Assembly (NCBI GenBank): GCA_029783825.1
Contig: JAREIK010012289.1
Span: 1-64,000, forward strand
Direction: 5' to 3'
Length of the DNA stretch: 64,000 nucleotides
Source of the DNA: Sapria himalayana
Taxonomy: Eukaryota > Streptophyta > Magnoliopsida > Malpighiales > Rafflesiaceae
This document shows, piece by piece, positions 49,540 to 61,048 of the stretch. Within the stretch, counting starts at the first letter, position 1; each line of letters begins with the position of its first letter. The notes beneath the pieces were generated by a model. That model saw only the letters and a list, made by a program, of their open reading frames with translations, made no database searches and had not been told where the DNA came from. A program made the position numbers and the translations under genes.

Positions 49540-50500
49540 ACTAACCCTTATCCCCTTTTACAACCCTTGAAAATAAATAAATGATCTTTGCACATTATGC
49601 TGGAGTGAATCATCTTATTCCTAACTCTAAATGTAATGTTCCACTTTGATTACATGCTTAAACTGCTTTACTTGAAGTGTATTTGCCCTATTTATCTTTT
49701 ATTTCTCTGTCCCTTATGCTTTTATGTTTGCATGCTTTCTCATCTATAGCCACTTTTTTGCAGACAAACCTCTATTTAGTTAAAATTTTGGCATCCTCTT
49801 TGCTATTTATTCTGATTAATCCTATCCTCCTTTACCTTATGTTGTTTATTCCTTTAACCTTTGCATCCCCTGCACCTCTAGCACACAATTCCAAGAATAT
49901 AGAACACAGATATCAATATATTATTTCTTTCTGACCAAAAGCATAGCCTTTCTTCACTACCCCTTGTAGGCTGTTTAATACAGTAGTCACTGCAACTTTG
50001 GCAGCCTCTTTTATATTGCCTCTAGAGCTACCCTTATCCCCTTTTACACCCTTAAAAATAAATAAACATGCACTTTATGCTTGAAGTGAATCTTTTTGTT
50101 GTAGCTCTAAGTGATATCCTGTGTTTAGTAAAAATTTGTCAGCCGCTTTGGTTGTTTTATTCAGATTCCTCCTATCTTCCTTTGACTTATATATGCATTT
50201 AACCACTGTATCCCCTGTACCTCAAGCACACAAAGCCAAGTACATAGAAACAACAGGTAATATATTGCTCCCTGTCCAATTGCACCTCCTTTCTTCACTG
50301 CCCCATTGCACGTTGTTCGAATACAGCATGCACTACTACTGGATTTTAGCAGCCACACTCTCTACCTTGTGGTGTTATGACAAATGCAGTCCCTGCACTT
50401 CAAGCATACCAAACCAACAGAATATACATTGCTTCTTGACCAACAGCTCAACCATGAGACGATACACTGTTTAATACAACAGGCCAATTGTATAATAAGA
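49540..50500. repeat. Diverged tandem triplication in the L9 3' UTR
   Basis: Copy 1 (about 49540-50020) and copy 2 (about 50025-50350) share ordered landmarks: CCCTTATCCCCTTTTACA, AAATAAATAAA, TTTAGTTAAAA/TTTAGTAAAAA, GCATCCCCTGCACCTCTAGC/GTATCCCCTGTACCTCAAGC, CTTTCTTCACTACCCC/CTTTCTTCACTGCCCC, and GGCAGCC/AGCAGCC. Copy 3 is partial (about 50355-50490): CAGTCCCTGCACTTCAAGC, ATACATTGCTTCTTGACCAA and CACTGTTTAATACA. Copy 2 lacks about 150 bases near its start. No coding is seen. Confidence 0.85.
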
Positions 50501-50689
50501 GCTGCACATAATTTTTAATTTATTTAAAACTCGAGTTGTCTACTTAGGCTATGACAGTAGTCACTACCCATTTTTTGCTTTCCTACGATAGCCCATTTTT
50601 CATATACTTCCATCTTAACCCATACCTGTAATTTTTAAAACCAAATAGAGCAAGGTATATTTTTATACTTTCCCCACAAGACCGAGAGA

Positions 50690-53600
50690 TCAAGAATTTC
50701 TTTACTATTTTTGAATTCTAATATACGAGTATTCTAATTTGTCTAATGTAATTATGCCTTTATATTTCTTCGGTATCTTAGCCCCCTCAAACTCTTGTAG
50801 GCCTTTTTCATGCCTTCTTTTGCTAAGTTGTCTGCTAAAGCATTCGCTTCCCTATATATATGCACAACTTCCCCATTTAGATCGTTTAAAAACTTTTGAT
50901 TTTCCTCTATTTGTTCATCATACTGCCATATATCTCTTATTGTGGCTAGATTCATCACTAGACTAGAGTCCACCTGTGCTCGTATATTTATATAAGATGT
51001 TTCTTTTTTATTTTAAGACCCTTATGCAAGGCCTAAATTTCTACATGCAAGGCTGAAGATGTTTTTTCTTTCATTGTAAATGCTTTATATTGTTACCCTG
51101 CTCATTCTTATCAGACCACCATCCCCCTACAACTCCCATATCCTTTGTAAAGCTACCATCTGTGTTTAGGAAAAACCTTCCTCGTGGAAGTTTTTTACAA
51201 CATACCATTCTTAGCTCAGGAATTTTTTCCTTAGTGCATGTAAGCCCCATATCCTTCGTTTTTCATCTTCCATTTCAAGGTTTCTAAGTTTTAAGGGGAA
51301 CCCTGTTGACATCCATGAATCTTCTTTTTTAATTTCTTCTATTACATGATTAGCATTAATTTTAATATTCTCAAAACTACTTCTATTCTTGGCTTTCCAC
51401 AGGTTCTAGACTATGATATGCAGGATGTAATTCCCTTTGCCATTTACATACTTATTCTTTGTGAGTCTTATCCTCCATCTCATTAATCTTTCATTGATGC
51501 CTTCTAACTTATTGCTTACTGTGCATCTCTTCCTAGATAATTCCAGACTTCGACCGCTATTTTTCCTGTTGAAAATAATGATTGTGCTTTCTATGCTAGT
51601 ATAATGGCATTCGCACCAGGAAGCTAATTAATCCCTTCATTTGAATATTCAAGTCCACTGGGATGACATTCGATAAAAGCTTCTACATAAATATATAGAA
51701 TTTTTTCTGGGATCTCTTTCACCCAGGCTCCCTTATAAATTTCTTGGATAATTTTTCTTTTCGTACTAATATTTTGCACTATAAGCATAAACCTTCCCAT
51801 CTCCATTCATTGTTAATTAGACGTGCATTACTTTCAACTAAATCTTTTTGTTTAAGCATCATTTTCCGACTTTTAGATGTTTTTTTAGCATTCTTACATG
51901 CTTTATTTCTTAACCATATCTAGCTTTCATATATCTCACCAATTGGCTATCATTCTGCTTGAGCCTCCACCAATTCTTACATGCCCATGATTTGGACATA
52001 TCATTTAATTTGTTCAAACCTAAACCCACTTCCTCCTTCAAACACATATGTTTTCCCATTTTTTCCAATGTAGCTTGTTTTTTCCTGATTTTTTACCCCA
52101 TAAGAAGTTAGACATCTCCTTTTCTAAGCTGTTCAAGGTCTTCTTCAAAGACTGGAAGGATATTAAGATATGTGCAATAGTTCCTTGTAAAACATGTTTT
52201 ATTAATGTAATTCATTCCGCCATACTTAACATGTTCTCCTTCCATCCCACTATTTTACCTTTTAAATTATTCATTAAGAAGGTTGGATATTCTTCTTTCA
52301 GTCTACCCTCATAGATAAGACATTCCAAATACATTAACACCCCCTTACTATTTTCGAAGCATATAATTCTTATAACTCTTTGGACTGTCCTTTCAAGTGT
52401 TTTTTTCGAAACCACAAATTGTATTTATTTTTAATAAGCTATTATTCTGTTTCTTTCTCTACTATATCAAATAGTTTCATCATGTACTTTAGTGATGTGC
52501 CCCCAACATTTGTGAAAATAATTAAATCATCTGCATATGCTAAGCACTTACATTCGGAGTTTGTCTAGGTTGTTTAAAGCTAATAATCTTACCCTCCATT
52601 TTTCTTTTAAATTCATTATTAGAAATTATATATATATATAAATAATATTGGGGATAAAGGGTCCCACTGTCTAAGTCCTCTAACTAGCTTGAATTCTCCA
52701 CCTGCTTCCCTATTAATTAAAATTTAACCCATGTTCTAGAGATGCATCTATACATTAAATCTATCCAAAATTCTGAGAATCTCATTTTTTTTCATTGTGT
52801 AGCAAAAAATATCTCATTCAACTCTGTCAAATGCTTTAGACAAAGCAAATTTTATAATCACATTATGGCCCCTAACTTAGCCCTTATTTCCTTCATCAAT
52901 TCTATAGTTAAGTTAATGTTTTCCATCATTAATCTATTTCTAACAAATCCTGCTTGTTCTGCCAATATGATGGAGAGATTGCCCAATTTCATCTATTCTA
53001 AAGGACTTTTGCCAGAATTTTATACACCGAAATACATAGACTTATAAGTCTATAATCTTCATTTTTTTGCAGATTATCTTTCTTGGGTATCAATACGATA
53101 AATGAACTGGTCCATGCTTTTGTGATTTCTACTCCTGCAAAAACCCAAGTGATTGAGGCTGTCAAGTCTTTTTTATTATATTCCAGGTTTGTTGATAAAA
53201 CTCATTATTCTATCCATCTAGACCCGCTGTTCTGTATTTATTTCTACTAAAGACTATAGCTTTTATCTTTTCTTCACTAGGGCACTCTTCTAATAATTAG
53301 TTTTGTTCCTCTGTTACTCTTTTGTCTATTTGTCGAATTAAGGAGTCATACCTTTGTTGACTATAACTATAAAAATGACTTTTAAAGTAGTCTTCCAAGA
53401 CTTTTTAAAATTCTTCTATTCATCTATCCACTTGCCAATATCATTCTTGATGACTTTTATTTCTTGTCTTTGATTTTTTAATTTTGCAACTGTATTAAAA
53501 AATATAGTATTTTTATTCTCTTCCTTGAGCCACTTTACTTTGGTAGTTTGCTTCCAAAAAATTTCTTCCAAATGTAGCAATAATTTTAATTTTGCATTTG

Positions 53601-54560
53601 CTCTATTTAAATTAAATATAGAAAGGTGGTCCTAAATATTCTCATGCTCTATTTCTAATATGCTCACTTTTGATTCAGCATCCTGAATATTCTTATTTAT
53701 ATTCCCAAATCTCTCTCTATTCAACGTACTATGTTCTAGTTTTAACCTATGTAATTTAATTGGTAGGACTTGCATGGGATTCCCATTTGTTGACTCTTTC
53801 CATGAGTTTCTTACTATTTCATCAAAATGTTTATGCAACCCCCACATATTTTGATATTTAAAAATTTTATTTCTCTCTCTAACTTTAAATCTTAGAAGAA
53901 GGTGGCTGTGATCCGAGCATGTTCTGCTTAAGTGTTTCACACTCACCCCTCCATAGTAGTCCACCCATTTGATGTTATAGAGAATATGGTCAAGTCTAGA
54001 CTAGATCATTCCCCTATTTTTTCTGATTATTACACCAAGTGAAGTTAGGACCCAAATACTCAGCTTCCATGAGGTTCGTATTATTAATTGCCTCATTAAA
54101 TTGGGCTATAGCTAATAGATCAGGCACCTTTCCTCCTTTTTTTCTTTAATAATTATAACCACGTTAATATCTCCTTATATGATCCATGGAGTATTTATTT
54201 TAGCTATCTCTTTCATTTGACCCTAGTGATCTTTCCTTTTTTCTTTGAGTTGCTGGCATAAAACCACTGATATAATTGGATCAGTGTTTTCCTTAGCTTA
54301 AAATTAATGATATGATCTACCTCTAAAATAATTTCTATATCAATTTTATTTTTCCATAACATCCATATCTTGCCATTATTATTAGAGAATGTATTTTCTA
54401 GCCCTAATTTCTTTTTATACATTTCTAGTGAATCCTTACTAACCATTGGTTCCACTATTATCACAATTCTAATATTATGGATTTTAATTAGTTTTTTAAT
54501 TCTATTTATGGACAGAGTATTTCCTACTCCTCTTATGTTCCAATATAGACTATTATACAT
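50690..54560 (-). pseudogene. L9 ORF2 remnant: EN - RT - zf-RVT - RNase H
   Basis: The start MYNSLYWNIRGVGNTLSINR at 54560 overlaps the ORF1 stop (ATGTATAA, 54553-54560). EN (54560 to about 53890) has VIIVEPMVSKD, LDHILYNIKWVDYYG (Arg to His) and an intact SDH near 53920. The linker at 53964-53632 has GNPMQVLPIKLHRLK and GNINKNI. RT runs about 53250-52080: fingers near 53120-53030, motif A KFALSKAFDRVE near 52850 with the catalytic Asp replaced by Ala, and LAYADDLIIFTN with YADD at 52526-52537 near a frameshift. The thumb is at 52415-52212 (YLECLIYEGRLKEEY). zf-RVT is degraded at 51806-51624. RNase H (about 51170-50752) retains HIYREANALADNLAKEG. RT is inactive by motif A alone. Confidence 0.89.
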
Positions 54561-55945
54561 TGTTAGGTCTAGCTTGCGCTTTGGTTATGTATCTTGTTTC
54601 ATAGTACATGTTTAAATATTTTTCTATTTCTTGAACTTTTACTTATACTCGATTTAGGCATCTCATTTTACTTGCTAAATTTAATTTGCTTATTTGAAAC
54701 TCATTAATTTTATTTTTTTATTGCACTATCCCAACTTTTAGGAAACCCCTCCCACTCTTTTTGAGCAATCATCTTTGAATTATCTTGTGTCAATGCCGAA
54801 TCTAAACTTTGCATTTCTTTGTGCATAACTGTGATGGGCCAACTTTTAGCCTCAGTTCATTCCTCCAATAGAAGGTCATCTTCCTCCCTATTGAAGTTTA
54901 TTATTTTATTTTCTAAATCTAGTTCCATTGCTGGTTTGTTACCTTTCTCTTCCCCAAAACCTTCCTCTCGGCCCTCTCCTTCACATTAACCCCTTCATCT
55001 CACCATTTTATTATTTCTAATATTTCCCCCTACCCTCCTTTTATCCCCATCTTCCTCCCCTTCCCCCAACTATTCAATTACTACCCTACCTGCCTTCCTC
55101 TCCTTCCTTACTGCTTAAGCCCTCATTCTGCCCCTCCTCAATCCTCACCTCTTCTGACCTATCAGCCCTATCCCCCTCCCTCCTTTTTACCAATATGTTA
55201 ACCCTCTCCTTCAATTCTATTTTGACTAACCCTCTTTCCCTTACCTTAACAATCCATTCTGAAATTGAATGACCCAATTTTTACAGTTTAAACAATATTT
55301 AGGTAAATTTTATGCAATTATATCTTGCCAATACCCACTTGAATGCCCATTACCAACGCACACTTATTCGGAATAGATGCAGAAACATCCACCTCCACAC
55401 ACACCCTTGCCATGCTCGGCCTTGTCATATAGATTGTAGCTTCATCCATTAGCGAAGGCTTAGCCAGACATCGAGAAATATAATATAAGGAATGTTTACG
55501 TAATAGGCGAAATGAGAAATGAGGGAGAGAAAACCAAACCAGGGCTTTCGTGGATTCCACCTTTGGGTTGAAATCGGGTGTCTATTTGAACAACCTCATT
55601 GGATAACACGAGATGCTCGACTCCCCGCGTAGCCATAAATAGAGGAAGTCTTCTTCCTCCTTGAGTTGAATGATTATATGTTTTGTGTCATAACATGCAA
55701 TTCATACCGAGTCATGAAGCTTAAAAGCTTCGAAGAATGCATATATATATTTAAATTCGGGACTCCCATAAACATATTTGCCTAGAAGTGTAAGCATCAA
55801 TGTGGCTGTAAGCTTCTAGATATCCTCCGTCGAGAAACAGACTACTGGTGCCTCCTCCTTCACGAAAAATACCTGGCTTAATGTACCAGGTTCAATAATA
55901 AACGAGACAAATGATTTTTTGTTAAATATATTAGAAAGATTTTCA
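54553..55945 (-). pseudogene. L9 ORF1 remnant with DUF4283 domain
   Basis: The N-terminus near 55945 reads LENLSNIFNKKSFVSF, aligned with NKKSF of the other copies; the exact start is unclear. The DUF4283 tail is intact at 55560-55318: VWFSLPHFSFRLLRKHSLYY, CLAKPSLMDEATIYMTRPSMARVCVEVDV. The charged middle (55277-55086, RERGLVKIELKERVNILVKRREG) is in another frame. The end reads YETRYITKAQARPNNV before the stop at 54553. The region between about 55080 and 54700 is C/T-rich on the plus strand and yields only broken Glu/Gly-rich translation. Confidence 0.82.
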
Positions 55946-55977
55946 AGAATGCAAGCTTGAGAGCTTCGCCAATGGAG

Positions 55978-56015
55978 TTTCTCTCTCAACGAAACCCACA
56001 TTTTCTCTCTAGAAT
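55978..56015 (-). promoter_or_regulatory. L9 5' UTR TCTCTCTAGA motif (one copy altered)
   Basis: TTTTCTCTCTAGAATTG at about 56001-56017 is conserved. The other copy reads TTTCTCTCTCAACGAA (about 55978-55993) and has lost the TAGA core. Confidence 0.5.
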
Positions 56016-56099
56016 TGAGGGAGAAGCAAATTGAAAAATGCCTTCTTTCCATTCTTGTTTTTATTATTCTTCATATTCTTCTTATTATTCTTATTATTC

Positions 56100-56248
56100 T
56101 TATTATTCTTCTTATTCTTCTTATTCTTCTTATTCTTCTTATTCTTCTTATTCTTCTTATTCTTCTTATTCTTCTTATTCTTCTTATTCTTCTTATTCGT
56201 CTTATTCTTCTTATTCTTCTTATTCTTCTTATTCTTCTTATTCTTCTT
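56100..56248. repeat. Near-perfect (TTATTCTTC) tract, about 16 units
   Basis: About 145 bases are an almost unbroken 9-base repeat with one substitution (G at 56199). It directly defines the basic unit of all arrays in the window and is the least mutated stretch. Confidence 0.95.
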
Positions 56249-58407
56249 TTTCTTTTTAATCTTCTTATTCTTATTTTTTTCTTTGTTTTCTTTTATTATT
56301 CGTATACATCTTATTCTTCATTTTCTTCATATTATTATTTTTTCATATTTTTATTATTTTTCTTAATATTCTTATTATTCTATTCTTCTTATACTTCTTA
56401 TTCTTCTTATTAGTCATATTCTTATTATTCTTGTTATTCTTCTTATTATTTTTATTCTTATTATTTTTCGTATTCTTCTTATTATACTTATTCTTCTTTT
56501 TATTCTTATTCTTCTTCTTCTTCTTCTTAATCTTCTTATTCTTTTTATTCTTTTTATTTTTCTCAATCTTCTTATTCTTTTTATTTTTCTGAAACTTCTT
56601 ATTCATATTATTCTTCATAATAATCTTATTCTTCATATTTTTCTAATTTTTCTTTTTCTTCTTATTCTTTTTTTATTTTTATTTTTCTTCTTATTCTTCT
56701 TTTTCTTCATATTCTTCTTATACTTCTTATTCTTCTTATTCTTCATATTCTTCATATTCTTCATATTTTTCATATTCTTCTTATTCTTCATATTCTTTTT
56801 ATTCTTTTTACTCTTCTTATTCTTTTTATTCTTCATATTCTTCATATTCTTATATTTCTTATTCTACTTATTCTTCTTTTCTTCTTATTCTTAATTTTTT
56901 TATTATTTTTCTAATTCTTCAAATTATTTTTATTATTCTTATTTTACTTATTCTTCTTATTCTACTTATCTTCTTATTCTTCTTAATCTTTTATTCGTTT
57001 TATTCTACTTTTCATTTATTCTTTATTTTCCTTCTTATTTTTCTTACATACTTATTTGTATTATTATTATTATTATTATTCTTCTTCTTATTCTTCTTAT
57101 TATTTTATTCTTCTTATTTTTCTTACTCTTCTTAATCTTCTTATTCTTCTAATTCTAATGATTCTTCTTATTCTTCTTATTCTTGTTTTTTTTACTTATT
57201 CTTCTAATTAACGAAATACTTCTTTTCATCTTATTCTTCGTATTCTTTTTATTTCTTCTTATTCTTCTTATTCTTCTCATTCTTCTTATTCTCCTATTCT
57301 TATTATTCTTATAATTTTACTTATTATTATTATTTTCTTATTCTTCTTATATTCTTAATCTTTTAATCTTCTTATTCTTTTATACTTCTTATTCTTCTTA
57401 TTCTTCTTATTGTTTTTTATTCTTCTAATTCTTTATATTCTTCTAATTCTTTGAATTCTTGCAATACTTATAATTCTTCTTATTCTTCTTATCCTTCTTA
57501 TATTTCTTATTTTACTTTTCTTCTAATTTTTTATATTATTCTTATTCTTCTTATTCTTATACTTTTTATTGTTCATATTAATATTTTTGTGTCCTTATTC
57601 TTTTTATTTTCATATTCTTCTTATTCTTCTGAATTTTTTTATTTTTCTTATTATTCAACTTCTTCTTATTCTTCTTATTCTTCGTATTCTTCTTATTCTT
57701 CCTATTCTTTTTATTCTTCTTATTCTTCTAATTCTTTTTATTCTTCTCATTCTTCTTATTCTTTTTATTCTTTTTATTCTTTTTTTTCTTCTTATTCTTT
57801 TTTTTTTCTTCTTATTCTTTTTATTCTTCTAGTCTTATTATTCTTCTTATTCTTCTTGTTTTTCTATTTCTTCTTATTCTTTTATTCTTATTATTCTTCC
57901 TATTCTTCTTATTCTTCCTTATTCTTTTTATTTTTAATTATTTTCTTATTCTTCTTGTTTTTCCTTTTTCTTTCTAATTCTTCTAATTTTTTCTTATTAT
58001 TCTTATTATTCTTATTCTTCTTATTTTTTTATTCTTATTATTCTTTATTTATTATTATTCTAATTATTCTTTTATTCATATTATTCATCTTATTATTTTT
58101 ATTCATCTTATTCTTCTAATTTTTCTGATTCTGCTTATACATCTCATTCTTCTTATTTTTTATTCTTCTATTCTTCTTATTCTTCTTATCCTTATTATTA
58201 TTATTATTATTATTATTCTTTTTATTAATCTTATTCTACTTATTCTTATAGTCTTCATATTCTTTTAAATTACTTATTCTTCTTATTAATCTTATTATTC
58301 TTATTCTTCTTATTCTCTAATTCTTATTATTCTTCTAATTATATTTATTCTTCTTGTTCTTCTATTTCTTCGTATTCTGATATTGTTCTTATTCTTCTGA
58401 TTCTTCT

Positions 58408-60650
58408 TATTATTCATATTGTTCTTATTCTTCAATCCTTCTTATCTTCTTATTCTTCCTATTCCTTCATTTCTTCTTATGCTTTTTAATCTTCTTATTC
58501 TACTTATTCTTCTGTATGCTTTTTAATCTTATTATGCTTCTTAGTTTTCTTATTCTTCTTATTATTATTAGTTTATTCATATTATTCCAATTCTTCTAAT
58601 TCATTTGATTCTTCTTAGTCTTCTTATGCCTTCTTATTCTTATCTACATCTACTTATTCTGTCTATTCTTTTAATCTTCTTATTCGTCGTCTTAATCTTC
58701 TTATTCATATTATACATATCAGTCTTCGTAGTCTTCGTTTTTCCTTTTTATTCCTATTACTCGCTACTTATTTTTTGAAGTTCTTCCGATTCTTCTTATT
58801 CTTTTTATTCTAACACTCGTCTAATTCTTCCAATTCTTCATATTCTTCTTAATCTTCTTATTTTACTTAATTTTATTATTCTTTTATTCTTCTTTTCTTA
58901 GTTTTTTTTGCTTTTTCTTCTTATTATTCATATATATTCTTATTATTCTTATGCTTCTTATTCTTCTTTTCTTCATTTGTATTATTCTTCTTATTCTTAT
59001 TATTATTCTTTTTAGTCTTCCTTATTCTTATTTTTTTTAATCATTTTCTTTTTATTCTTTTTATACATATTATCTTCATATTCTTTTTATTCTTCGTATC
59101 TTCTTATTCTTCTTAGTTTTCTTAATTTTCTTATTCTTCTTTATCTTCTTATTGTTCTATTTTTCTTATTCTTCTTATTCTTGCTTATTATTCATATTGT
59201 TCTTATATCTTCATATCCTTCTTAATCTCTTATTCTTCCTATTCTTCATTTTCTTCTTATTCTTTTTAATCTTCTTATTCTACGTATTCTTCTTATTCTT
59301 TTTAATCTTATTATGCTTCTTATTTTCTTATTCTTCTTATTATTATTATTTTACTTATTATTCTAATTCTTCTAATTCATTTTATTCTTTTATTCTTCTT
59401 ATTTTCTTATTCTTCTTAATCTACTTATTCTTCTTATTCTTTTAATTCTTCTTATTCTTCTTAATCTTCTTATTCATATTATACATATCATTCTTCTTAT
59501 TCTTCGTTTTCTTTTTATTCTTATTACTCTACTTATTTTTTAATTCTTCCTATTCTTCTTATTCTTTTTATTCTCACAACTCTTCTAATTCTTCTAATTC
59601 TTCTAATTCTTCTTAATCTTTTTATTTTACTTATTGTTATTATTCTTCTTTTTCTTATTTTTTTTTTCTTTTCTTCTTATTCTTCTTATTATTCTTATTA
59701 TTCTTATTATTATTATTCTTCTTATTCTTCTTTTTCTTCAATTTGTATTATTCTTCTTATTCTTATTATTATTCTTTTTATTCTTCTATTCTTATTTTTT
59801 TAATCGTTTTCTTTTTATTCTTTTTATACATATTATCTTCATATTCTTTTTATTCTTCGTAATCTTTTTATTCTTCTATTCTTCTTAATTTTCTTATTCT
59901 TCTTATTCTTCTTATTATTCTTATTCTTATTTTCTTATTCTTCTTATTCTTCTTATTCTTCTTATTATTCATATTGTTTCTTATTCTTCATATCCTTCTT
60001 AATCGTCTTATTCTTCCTATTCTTCATTTTCTCTTATCTTCTTTTATCTTCTTATTCTTACTTATTCTTCTTATTCTTTTTAATCTTATGATGCTTCTTA
60101 TTTTTTCTTATTCTTCTTATTATTATTATTTTACTTATTATTCCAATTCTTCTAATATTCATTTTATTCTTCTTATCCTTCTTACTTCTTCTTATTTCTT
60201 CTTATTCTTCTTATCTACTTATTCTTTCTTCTTATTCTTCTTATTCTTTTTAATTCTTCGTATTCTTCTTAATCTTCTTATTCATATTATACATATCATT
60301 CTTCTATTCTTCGTTTTCTTTTTATTCTTATTACTCTACTTATTTTTTTAATTCTTCCTATTCTTCCTTATTCTTTTTATTCTCAGTACTCTTCTAATTC
60401 TTCTAATTCTTCTTAATCTTCTTATTTACTTATTTTTATTATTCTTCATATTCTTCTTTTTCTTATTTTTTTTCTTTTTCTTCTTATTTTTCTTATTTTT
60501 CTTATTATTCTTATTATTCTTATTCTTCTTATTCTTCATTTTCTTCAATTTGTATTATCTTCTTATTCTTATTATTATTCTTTCTATTCTTCTTATTCTT
60601 ATTTTTTTAATTGTTTTCTTTTTATTCTTTTTATCCATATTATTCTTCAT
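58408..60650. repeat. Threefold higher-order repeat of about 777 bp in A10
   Basis: The landmark TATTATTCATATTG begins at 58408, 59186 and 59963 (spacings 778 and 777). A second landmark, TTCATATTATACATATCA, begins at 58704, 59473 and 60281. Shared ordered words between them include CTTATTCTTCCTATTC, AATCTTATTATGCTTCTTA and TTATACATATTATCTTCATA. The three copies differ by scattered substitutions and many one-base indels. The third copy ends at 60650, where L10 begins. Confidence 0.9.
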
Positions 60651-61048
60651 AGGAGGAAGCTAGAATGACTAGACATAAGAAGAATAAAAAGGTTAGAGAG
60701 GTTGATTTAGGCTAGTTAGAAGAGGATGTACTAGAATTCTCGGATTCAGAGTCAGAAGTGAAAAGCTACAGTTACCTAATTCAAAGTAGGGTTACAAACA
60801 GGATAGAAATATACATACCCCAAAAGATGATCTGGAAATAGCTATAACAAAGTGGGATGCTTATACGAGAGAAGAAGCCATAGAAGAATTAAAAATAATT
60901 GCACTCAAATTGGGGGACCCTTAGTTATATAGGAAAGGAGCTTTCTAGCTCCGCAAAACAGCCTAGAAATATGAAGAAATATAAATCCAAGAAATATGAC
61001 TCAAAATGCATGACAAGAGCTCAAGCAAAATCATCATTTAATGGATAG
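60651..61048 (+). pseudogene. L10 ORF1 C-terminal remnant
   Basis: This covers only the last third of ORF1. Readable parts are MTRHKKNKKVREVDLG, then EEDVLEFSDSESEV (acidic patch as in L8), a frameshifted stretch, and RNMKKYKSKKYDSKCMTRAQAKSSFNG before the stop at 61046-61048. The KCxTRAQAKS tail is the family's conserved ORF1 C-terminus. The DUF4283 domain is absent because of the 5' truncation. Confidence 0.83.

Larger units (their letters stand above)
49467..56044 (-). mobile_element. LINE copy L9, near full length
   Basis: This 6.6 kb minus-strand copy has 3' terminal module 49493-49530 (CTTTTCTTTTGGCGGAGGA variant), a 3' UTR containing a diverged triplication (49540-50500), ORF2 (54560 to about 50690), ORF1 (about 55945 to 54553), and a 5' motif in changed form (55979-56014). 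It is flanked by A9 and A10. All coding is broken. Confidence 0.91.
56045..60650. repeat. Array A10: longest TTATTCTTC array
   Basis: This is 4.6 kb of simple sequence running from L9 (5' side) to the + strand element L10. It has the cleanest 9-base tract in the window near its start, CATATTCTT-rich blocks at 56700-56850, TTA runs at 57060-57080 and 58195-58217, and a threefold higher-order repeat at its right end. There are no genes. Confidence 0.95.

Noticed and set aside
56343..56845. Minus-strand Lys/Asn-rich frames in the arrays (also 12762-12959, 13938-14258, 38073-38309)
   Set aside because: They are translations of AAGAATAAG in one frame of the same repeat; not proteins.
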